Source of the DNA: UMGS1279 sp045536815
GTDB lineage: Bacteria; Bacillota; Clostridia; Oscillospirales; Acutalibacteraceae
Reading direction: 5' to 3'
Assembly: GCA_045536815.1 (NCBI GenBank)
Contig: JAZSOH010000008.1
Location: 1-64,000 of the forward strand
DNA: 64,000 nt
Each line of letters begins with the position of its first letter. Position 1 is the stretch's first letter. The notes below the pieces were generated by a model. That model made no database searches. It was not told where the DNA came from and saw only the letters and a program-made list of their open reading frames with translations. Both the position numbers and the translations under genes were made by a program. Shown here piece by piece: positions 57,167-64,000 of this stretch.

Positions 57167-58351
57167 ATGAAAGAATTTGAACTTAAATACGGTTGTAACC
57201 CAAATCAAAAACCTGCAAAAATCTTTATGAAGGACGGCAAAGAGCTTCCTATTGAAATTCTTTGCGGCAGACCCGGTTTTATAAATTTTTTAGATGCTTT
57301 TAACGCTTGGCAGCTTGTTAAGGAGCTTAAAGAGGCGTTGGGACTTCCCGCTGTTACTTCCTTTAAACACGTTAGCCCCACATCTGCTGCAGTTGGTATT
57401 CCGCTTTCCGATAAGCTTAAAAAAGCCTGCTTTGTAGATGATATTGAGGGACTCGATGAGTCGCCTTTAGCTTGTGCCTATGCAAGAGCTAGAGGTACTG
57501 ACCGTATGTGTTCTTTTGGCGACTGGGTTGCCCTTTCTGATGTTTGTGATAAAACAACCGCTTTGATGATTAAGCGTGAGGTTTCCGATGGCGTTATTGC
57601 TCCCGGTTATGAGCCCGAAGCACTTGAAATTTTAAAGACAAAGAGAAACGGAAACTATAATATCGTTAAAATTGACCCCGACTATGTTCCCGAGGAAATA
57701 GAACATAAGGATGTTTTCGGCATTACTTTCGAACAGGGCAGAAACAATTTTAAAATAAATAAAGAACTTCTTTCAAATATCGTAACTGCTAATAAAGAGC
57801 TTCCCGAGAGCGCAGTTCGTGATCTTATAATTTCTCTTATTACACTTAAATATACGCAGTCTAACTCGGTTTGCTATGCAACCGACGGACAGGCTATCGG
57901 TGTTGGCGCTGGTCAGCAGTCCCGTATACACTGTACACGTTTGGCAGGAACTAAGGCTGACACTTGGTTTTTACGTCAACACGATAAGGTGCTTTCCTTG
58001 CCGTTTAAGGCAGATATTGCACGTCCTACACGCGATAACGTTATTGATGGTTATATTAACCGTAACGAAGAGGACGTTTGTGCAGACGGAAACTGGGAAA
58101 AATACTTCACCTGTAAGCCAGAACCGCTTACAGATGAGGATATAAAAACATATCTTGCGACTATTGATGGTGTTGCACTTGGTTCTGACGCTTTCTTCCC
58201 GTTTGACGATAATATTGAAAGGGCTAAAAGAAGCGGCGTAAAATATATTGCCGAACCCGGTGGCTCTATTCGAGATGACGTTGTTATCGAGTGTGCCGAT
58301 AAATACAAAATGGTTATGGCATTTACAGGAATGAGACTTTTCCATCACTAA
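57167..58351 (+). CDS. AICAR transformylase, single-domain (PurH C-terminal type)
   Basis: A 394-residue enzyme matching the AICARFT part of PurH: LKYGCNPNQKPA, TSFKHVSPTSAAVG (catalytic Lys-His), ARARGTDRMCSFGDWVALSD, KYTQSNSVCYATDGQAIGVGAGQQSR and SDAFFPFDDNIERAKRSGVKYIAEPGGSIRD. The N-terminal MGS-like IMP cyclohydrolase domain (about 190 residues) of ordinary PurH is missing. It uses 10-formyl-THF and ZMP, the ligand of the riboswitch at 51955. Confidence 0.93.
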   Translation: MKEFELKYGCNPNQKPAKIFMKDGKELPIEILCGRPGFINFLDAFNAWQLVKELKEALGLPAVTSFKHVSPTSAAVGIPLSDKLKKACFVDDIEGLDESPLACAYARARGTDRMCSFGDWVALSDVCDKTTALMIKREVSDGVIAPGYEPEALEILKTKRNGNYNIVKIDPDYVPEEIEHKDVFGITFEQGRNNFKINKELLSNIVTANKELPESAVRDLIISLITLKYTQSNSVCYATDGQAIGVGAGQQSRIHCTRLAGTKADTWFLRQHDKVLSLPFKADIARPTRDNVIDGYINRNEEDVCADGNWEKYFTCKPEPLTDEDIKTYLATIDGVALGSDAFFPFDDNIERAKRSGVKYIAEPGGSIRDDVVIECADKYKMVMAFTGMRLFHH

Positions 58352-58371
58352 TTTTAACTTGAGGGAATAAT

Positions 58372-59637
58372 ATGAAGATTTTAGTTGTAGGTGGCGGTGG
58401 CAGAGAACACGCCATCATTAAAAAGCTTAAAAGCAGTAAAGAAGTAAGCGAAATTTTTGCCCTGCCCGGAAATGGTGGAATGGCAAAGGACGCGACTTTA
58501 ATTAACATTTCGGCTACAGATATACCTGCTATTGTTGATTTCGCAGTAGAGAATAAGGTTGATTACGCCGTTGTTGCCCCCGATGACCCGCTTGTTTTAG
58601 GCGCGGTTGATGCGTTGGAGGAAAAGGGAATTCCTTGTTTTGGACCTAGAAAAAATGCGGCGATAATCGAAGGCAGTAAGGTTTTTTCTAAAAACCTTAT
58701 GAAAAAATATAATATCCCTACCGCAAGGTATGAGGTTTTTGACAGCGCAAACGATGCACTTAAATATCTTGAAACCGCCCCCATTCCAACTGTAATTAAG
58801 GCAGATGGACTGGCTCTTGGTAAAGGCGTTATAATCGCAAACACCTTGGAGGAGGCGAAAACTGCAGTTGTTTCAATAATGGAGGACAAGGCTTTTGGTA
58901 AAAGCGGCGACCACATCGTTATTGAAGAGTTTTTAGAGGGCCCCGAGGTTTCGGTGCTGGCCTTTACCGACGGAAAAACTGTTGTTCCTATGATTTCTTC
59001 TATGGACCATAAAAGAGCAGGGGACAATGATACAGGTCTCAATACCGGTGGTATGGGAACCATCGCACCCAACCCTTATTATACCGAAGAAATTAAAAAG
59101 GTATGTATGGAAAAAATCTTTCTTCCCACAATTAGCGCTATGAATAGCGAGGGTAGAACCTTCAAAGGTTGCCTTTATTTCGGCCTTATGATTACTGCCG
59201 ACGGCCCTAAGGTTATTGAATATAACTGTCGCTTTGGCGATCCCGAAACACAGGTTGTTTTACCCCTTCTTGAAAGCGATTTGCTTACAGTTATGATGGC
59301 TACAACAAACGGGACACTTAGCGAGACTGAGGTTAAGTTCAGCAATAAAAATGCCGCTTGTGTAATTATGGCTTCCAAGGGTTATCCAACCGCTTATGAA
59401 AAGGGCTTTGAGATAAATATACCCGCCGAAATTGAGGACAATGTTTATGTTGCGGGCGCAAAGCTTTCAGATGGTAAGCTTCTTACAAACGGCGGTAGAG
59501 TTCTTGGCGCTACATCAGTAGCCGATACCCTTTCAGACGCTATTGAGGGCGCATATAATTTAGTAAAACAAATAAGCTTTGATAATGCGTATTATCGAAC
59601 CGATATCGGTGCAAAGGCGCTGAAGGCAACAAAATAA
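58372..59637 (+). CDS. purD: Phosphoribosylamine-glycine ligase
   Basis: A 421-residue ATP-grasp GARS. MKILVVGGGGREHAIIKKL, IKADGLALGKGVIIA, EFLEGPEVSVLAFTDG, RAGDNDTGLNTGGMGTIAP and EYNCRFGDPETQVVLPLLESD are canonical. It consumes phosphoribosylamine from PurF. Twenty bases after the AICARFT gene. Confidence 0.97.
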   Translation: MKILVVGGGGREHAIIKKLKSSKEVSEIFALPGNGGMAKDATLINISATDIPAIVDFAVENKVDYAVVAPDDPLVLGAVDALEEKGIPCFGPRKNAAIIEGSKVFSKNLMKKYNIPTARYEVFDSANDALKYLETAPIPTVIKADGLALGKGVIIANTLEEAKTAVVSIMEDKAFGKSGDHIVIEEFLEGPEVSVLAFTDGKTVVPMISSMDHKRAGDNDTGLNTGGMGTIAPNPYYTEEIKKVCMEKIFLPTISAMNSEGRTFKGCLYFGLMITADGPKVIEYNCRFGDPETQVVLPLLESDLLTVMMATTNGTLSETEVKFSNKNAACVIMASKGYPTAYEKGFEINIPAEIEDNVYVAGAKLSDGKLLTNGGRVLGATSVADTLSDAIEGAYNLVKQISFDNAYYRTDIGAKALKATK

Positions 59638-59649
59638 GGAGAATTTGAA

Positions 59650-62600
59650 ATGGTATACAGAGTTTATGTTGAGAAGAAAAAAGAACTGGCTCATGAGGCG
59701 AATTCGCTTTTAAATGAGCTTAAAAACCTTGTTGGCATTTCAGGTTTAGAAAGCCTTCGTGTAATAAATCGCTATGATGTTGAAAATATTGAGGAAAAGC
59801 TTTTTGAAAAAGCAGTAAATACAATTTTTTCTGAGCCACAGTTAGATGTTGCATCAGGTGAAATTGAAACAAACGGCGACACAGTTTTTGCGGTTGAGCC
59901 TCTTCCCGGTCAGTTTGACCAAAGGGCAGATTCTGCCGCACAGTGCATCCAGCTTCAAAGTCAGGGTGAGCGCCCTATCGTTCGCTCTGCTAAGGTTTAT
60001 GTTTTGGGCGGAAAGCTTAGCAAAAGCGATATTGAAACCATAAAGAAATATGTAATAAACGCAGTAGAAAGCAGAGAGGCTTCTTTAGAAAAGCCCGAAA
60101 CACTTGTTAGCGAATATGCGGTTCCCGAAAAGGTCGCAATTGTTGACGGGTTTATAAAGCTTGACGAAAAGGGCCTTGAGGAACTTCTTTCTACTTTGGG
60201 TCTTGCAATGGATATTGATGACCTACGCTTTTTACAGGATTACTTTAAAAACGAAGAAAAACGCGACCCAACAATTACTGAAATTCGTGTTGTTGACACC
60301 TATTGGTCTGACCACTGCCGTCATACTACCTTCTCAACACATATTGAGGGTGTAAAAATTGAGGATGAGGCAGTTAGGGAGGCTTATGACCGCTATCTTG
60401 CGGCGAGAGAAGAGGTATACGGCAAAGAAAAGGCCGCAAAACGTCCTCAAACTCTTATGGATATTGCAACTATTGCGGTTAAGGTGCTTAAAAAGAGGGG
60501 AGAGCTTCCCGAATTAGACGAAAGCGAAGAAATTAACGCTTGTTCAATTCATGTTACTGCCGAAATTGACGGCGAAGAGCAGGATTGGCTGCTTATGTTT
60601 AAAAACGAAACACATAACCACCCAACCGAAATTGAGCCTTTTGGCGGCGCCGCAACTTGTATAGGCGGTTGCATACGTGACCCGCTTTCAGGACGCGCAT
60701 TTGTACATCAGGCAATGCGTGTTACGGGTGCGGCCGACCCAAGAAAAGCTATTGCAGAAACCTTGCCAGGCAAGCTCCCTCAAAGAAAGCTTTGCCAAAC
60801 TGCAGCGGCGGGTTATTCTTCTTATGGTAACCAAATCGGCCTTGCAACAGGCCACGTTGCCGAAATTTATCACGAAGGCTTTGTTGCAAAGCGCTTAGAG
60901 TGCGGTGCGGTTGTTGCAGCTGCCCCTGCATATAATGTTCGCCGTGAAAGGCCCGAGGCAGGCGACAAGGTTATCTTACTTGGCGGAAGAACAGGTCGTG
61001 ACGGCATAGGCGGTGCTACAGGTTCTTCAAAAACCCATAATATGAAGAGCCTTACAACAATGGCTTCCGAGGTGCAAAAGGGTAATGCCCCCGAAGAGAG
61101 AAAAATTCAGCGCCTCTTTAGAAACCCCGAGGTTACAAGGCTTATTAAACGTTGTAACGACTTTGGTGCAGGTGGTGTTTCGGTTGCTATTGGCGAACTT
61201 GCTGATGGTCTTAAAATTGATTTAGATGCAGTTCGTAAAAAATACGATGGACTTGATGGAACAGAACTTGCCATTTCGGAATCTCAGGAAAGAATGGCGG
61301 TTGTTGTTGAAGATAAAGATGTTGAAAAGTTTATAGCTTATGCCAGCGAGGAAAACCTCGAAGCATATTTGGTTGCTACTGTAACAAAAGAGGCCAGAAT
61401 GGTTATGAATTGGAAGGGTCAGGTTGTTGCAAACCTTAGCCGCGAATTCCTTAATACCAACGGCGCCTCAAAGAAAACAACTGTTATGGTTGATAAAAGG
61501 GATTTAAGCGCTTTCAGTAATGCACTTTATCCCGACCTTCGCACAATGGCTTCTTCACTTAAAACTGCAAGTCGCAGAGGTCTTGTAGAGCGTTTTGACG
61601 GTTCTATCGGTGCAGGTTCAATTCTTATGCCATTTGGCGGCAAAACTCAAAAAACTCCCGCACAGGCTATGGCGGCGCTTTTGCCAACCCTTCCGGGACA
61701 AAAAACAAACTCTGCAAGTGTCATGGCATATGGTATGGACCCCGACACAATGAGCGTCGACCCGTATACAGGTGCTCGTGCGGCGGTTTATAGCTCGGTT
61801 GCTAAAATCGTTGCTGCGGGTGCAGATTATAAAGATGCATATCTTACTTTACAGGAATTTTTTGAAAGGCTTCGTACCGAGCCTAACCGTTGGGGTAAAC
61901 CATTTGCAGCACTGCTCGGCGCTATGGATGCACAGCTAGAACTAAATGCTGCAGCTATAGGCGGTAAGGATTCTATGTCGGGAACCTTTATGGATAAGGA
62001 TGTTCCACCAACCCTTATTTCCTTTGCTATTGCGCCCATTAAGGCAGAAAAGGTTATTTCTCCTGAATTTAAAGAGGCAGGACATCCCGTTTATCTTTTC
62101 GCACCTGTAGGTGAGGGCGCCGAGGCTACAAAAGAGGCTTGGGAAATTTTCCATACGCTTTGTGAGGAAGGTGCAGTTAAGGCCGCTTGGGCGGTTGAAA
62201 ATGGCATCGGCGAAGCGGTTATGAAGATGTCATTTGGTAACGAAATTGGTTTTAAGTCTTTAGTAGACACTAAAAACTTCCATAATACAATGATGTATGA
62301 TTTCATAGTTGCAGAGCTTGATAGGGAAATCGATAGCAAGTGCGCTATGAAGATTGGTGTAACTTTAGGTGAACCCGTAATTACACTTGGTGACGATACG
62401 GCTACTATTAAAGAACTTATTTCTCTTAACGAGAGTGTTTTAGAGAATGTTTTCCCCACAAATGCAAAAGATAAAGAAGTAGCAGTTCCTACCTTTGAAT
62501 ATAAAAATTCAGTAGACTCTGCACCTAGTATTAAGGTTGCTCGTCCTAAGGTTTTGATTCCTGTTTTCCCGGGAACAAACTGTGAATATGATTCTGCAAA

Positions 62601-63339
62601 GGCGGTTGAAAACGCAGGCGCCGAGGCGGACATTGTCGTTATTAAAAACCTTACTGCAGATGATGTTTCGCGTTCTATTGAACTTGTAACAAAGAAAATT
62701 TCCGAGTCGCAAATTATCTTTATTCCCGGCGGTTTCTCGGGCGGTGATGAGCCTGACGGTTCTGCTAAATTTATCACAGCATTCTTTAGAAATCCCTCTA
62801 TTAAAGAGCAGGTTGCAAACCTTTTAGATAAGCGCGACGGACTTATGTGCGGTATTTGTAACGGCTTCCAGGCTCTTATTAAGCTTGGCCTTGTGCCTTA
62901 TGGTAAGATTATTGATACTGACGATACCTGTCCGACACTTACCTATAATACAATTGGCCGACATCAGTCTAAAATTGTTCGCACAAGGGTTTGTACAAAT
63001 AAATCTCCTTGGCTTAAAGGTACAAAAGTTGGCGATGTTTATACAGTTCCCATTTCTCACGGTGAAGGTCGCTTCCTTGCGTCTGAGGAGCTTATAAATA
63101 AACTTGCTGAGAACGGACAAATTGCCACACAGTATGTTGATTTAAATGGCATTCCTTCAATGGATACAGAGTTTAATCCCAACGGCTCAATCTCAGCTAT
63201 TGAAGGCATTATTTCACCTGATGGTAGAGTTATTGGTAAGATGGGACACTCTGAACGTATTGGTGACAACCTTTATAAAAACGTTGTTGGCGAGTACGAT
63301 ATGAAGCTATTCCACTCTGCAGTTGAGTATTTTAAATAA
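59650..63339 (+). CDS. purL: FGAM synthase, single-chain PurL with glutaminase domain
   Basis: A 1229-residue fused FGAM synthase. The N-terminal PurS-like part (1-150) is followed by two AIRS-like halves (TYWSDHCRHTTFSTH, NETHNHPTEIEPFGGAATCIGG; later GKDSMSGTF) and a C-terminal class I glutaminase: VLIPVFPGTNCEYDSAKA, FIPGGFSGGDEPDGSAK, the nucleophile Cys in MCGICNGFQALIKLG and ISHGEGRF. It is intact, so separate purQ and purS genes are not needed. It converts FGAR to FGAM. Confidence 0.97.
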   Translation: MVYRVYVEKKKELAHEANSLLNELKNLVGISGLESLRVINRYDVENIEEKLFEKAVNTIFSEPQLDVASGEIETNGDTVFAVEPLPGQFDQRADSAAQCIQLQSQGERPIVRSAKVYVLGGKLSKSDIETIKKYVINAVESREASLEKPETLVSEYAVPEKVAIVDGFIKLDEKGLEELLSTLGLAMDIDDLRFLQDYFKNEEKRDPTITEIRVVDTYWSDHCRHTTFSTHIEGVKIEDEAVREAYDRYLAAREEVYGKEKAAKRPQTLMDIATIAVKVLKKRGELPELDESEEINACSIHVTAEIDGEEQDWLLMFKNETHNHPTEIEPFGGAATCIGGCIRDPLSGRAFVHQAMRVTGAADPRKAIAETLPGKLPQRKLCQTAAAGYSSYGNQIGLATGHVAEIYHEGFVAKRLECGAVVAAAPAYNVRRERPEAGDKVILLGGRTGRDGIGGATGSSKTHNMKSLTTMASEVQKGNAPEERKIQRLFRNPEVTRLIKRCNDFGAGGVSVAIGELADGLKIDLDAVRKKYDGLDGTELAISESQERMAVVVEDKDVEKFIAYASEENLEAYLVATVTKEARMVMNWKGQVVANLSREFLNTNGASKKTTVMVDKRDLSAFSNALYPDLRTMASSLKTASRRGLVERFDGSIGAGSILMPFGGKTQKTPAQAMAALLPTLPGQKTNSASVMAYGMDPDTMSVDPYTGARAAVYSSVAKIVAAGADYKDAYLTLQEFFERLRTEPNRWGKPFAALLGAMDAQLELNAAAIGGKDSMSGTFMDKDVPPTLISFAIAPIKAEKVISPEFKEAGHPVYLFAPVGEGAEATKEAWEIFHTLCEEGAVKAAWAVENGIGEAVMKMSFGNEIGFKSLVDTKNFHNTMMYDFIVAELDREIDSKCAMKIGVTLGEPVITLGDDTATIKELISLNESVLENVFPTNAKDKEVAVPTFEYKNSVDSAPSIKVARPKVLIPVFPGTNCEYDSAKAVENAGAEADIVVIKNLTADDVSRSIELVTKKISESQIIFIPGGFSGGDEPDGSAKFITAFFRNPSIKEQVANLLDKRDGLMCGICNGFQALIKLGLVPYGKIIDTDDTCPTLTYNTIGRHQSKIVRTRVCTNKSPWLKGTKVGDVYTVPISHGEGRFLASEELINKLAENGQIATQYVDLNGIPSMDTEFNPNGSISAIEGIISPDGRVIGKMGHSERIGDNLYKNVVGEYDMKLFHSAVEYFK

Positions 63340-63342
63340 CCT

Positions 63343-63372
63343 AGTGTGACAGAATTCGAATCCTGTTACACT
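63343..63372 (+). promoter_or_regulatory. Inverted repeat between purL and fhs
   Basis: AGTGTGACAG and CTGTTACACT form a ten-pair stem (one GU) around AATTCGAATC. No T-run follows, so it is not an ordinary terminator; it may be an RNA processing or stability element or an operator. It ends 20 bases before the fhs ATG. Confidence 0.5.
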
Positions 63373-63392
63373 AACATTTTGGAGGTAATATT

Positions 63393-64000
63393 ATGTCTTA
63401 TAAAACGGATATTGAAATCGCACAGGAATGTGAAATGAAACCTATTACCGAAATAGCAAAAATTGCAAATGTTGATGAAAAATACATCGAACAATACGGT
63501 AAGTACAAGGCAAAAATTGATTTATCTCTTTTAAACGAAACAAAACGTGAAAACGGTAAACTTGTACTTGTAACAGCAATTACACCTACCCCTGCAGGCG
63601 AGGGAAAAACTACTACAACAATAGGCCTTGCAGATGGTTTAAAGCGTATTGGTAAAAATGTTACAGTTGCACTTCGCGAGCCTTCTTTAGGCCCAGTATT
63701 TGGTGTTAAGGGCGGTGCCGCAGGCGGCGGTTATGCTCAGGTTGTGCCAATGGAGGATATTAACCTACATTTTACGGGTGACTTTCACGCAATCGGCGCG
63801 GCAAATAACCTTTTGGCCGCAATGCTTGATAATCATATTCAGCAGGGTAACGCACTTGGTATTGACGTTCGTAAAATCACATGGAAACGCTGTGTTGATA
63901 TGAACGACCGTCAGCTTCGCTTCGTTGTAGACGGAATGGGCGGTAAGGCAAACGGAGTTCCAAGGGAGGATGGCTTCGATATTACTGTTGCATCGGAAAT
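63393..64000 (+). CDS. fhs: Formate-tetrahydrofolate ligase (5' part, runs off window)
   Basis: The frame opens at ATG 63393, eight bases after GGAGG, and is open to the window end (202 codons seen of about 550). MSYKTDIEIAQECEMKPI, PTPAGEGKTTTTIGLADGL (P-loop), REPSLGPVFGVKGGAAGGGYAQVVPMEDINLHFTGD (in pieces) and HAIGAANNLLAAMLDNHI are diagnostic. It forms 10-formyl-THF from formate, THF and ATP, the one-carbon donor for PurN and the AICAR transformylase encoded upstream. Confidence 0.97.
   Translation, partial: MSYKTDIEIAQECEMKPITEIAKIANVDEKYIEQYGKYKAKIDLSLLNETKRENGKLVLVTAITPTPAGEGKTTTTIGLADGLKRIGKNVTVALREPSLGPVFGVKGGAAGGGYAQVVPMEDINLHFTGDFHAIGAANNLLAAMLDNHIQQGNALGIDVRKITWKRCVDMNDRQLRFVVDGMGGKANGVPREDGFDITVASE

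Overview
The window comes from a low-GC Firmicute of the class Clostridia, probably a gut-type Oscillospirales relative. This rests on PolC as replicative polymerase, the YlxM-Ffh-RpsP-KhpA-RimM-TrmD block, PyrK-dependent PyrD, near-consensus sigma-A promoters with 16-17 bp spacers, AGGAGG ribosome sites, and DUF3343 beside an EF2568-type aminotransferase. Genus and species cannot be read from the sequence alone.

Positions 1 to about 14.65 kb are the early and lysogeny end of an integrated prophage (or phage-like element) that continues beyond the left edge. A leftward, tightly overlapping early operon (11264 down to 1) encodes a Cro-like regulator, an excisionase-like HTH protein, a RecE-type exonuclease with a putative single-strand annealing protein and SSB, an ERCC4 nuclease, a CHC2 primase, a DUF927 ATPase/helicase, an adenine methylase and many tiny proteins. 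A candidate iteron origin lies at 4079-4260. Rightward lies the lysogeny module: an HTH repressor with an ImmA-type protease, a four-helix membrane protein of unknown role, and a zinc-ribbon tyrosine integrase. The element abuts the 3' end of tRNA-Pro(GGG), its likely attachment site.

From 14.65 to 20.3 kb, leftward housekeeping genes follow: a Crh-like HPr, trmD, rimM, khpA, rpsP, ffh and ylxM, interrupted by a rightward gene for a membrane-anchored protein. From 20.3 to 42.95 kb, reading mostly right, are an orphan oligopeptide-binding lipoprotein, a fused ABC transporter, a class A PBP, the pyrH-frr-uppS-cdsA-dxr-rseP-ispG-polC operon, a GNAT gene, an M23 peptidase, DUF3343 plus a desulfurase-like enzyme, and an isolated rhaA.

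From 43.0 to 64 kb two nucleotide operons lie head to tail. The pyrimidine operon (pyrC-carB-pyrK-pyrD-pyrF-pyrE-pyrB) has a PyrR-type attenuator. The purine operon (purE-purC-purF-purM-purN-purO-like-AICARFT-purD-purL, then fhs) has a ZTP riboswitch. Together they give de novo UMP and IMP synthesis, with fhs feeding one-carbon units to the purine steps.

The most unusual points are a PolC with no proofreading exonuclease domain, a PurF without its N-terminal catalytic cysteine, an HPr whose His15 is Arg (Crh-like), a PyrB fused to only the zinc domain of PyrI, a carB with no carA beside it, and a phage switch whose two promoters face each other.
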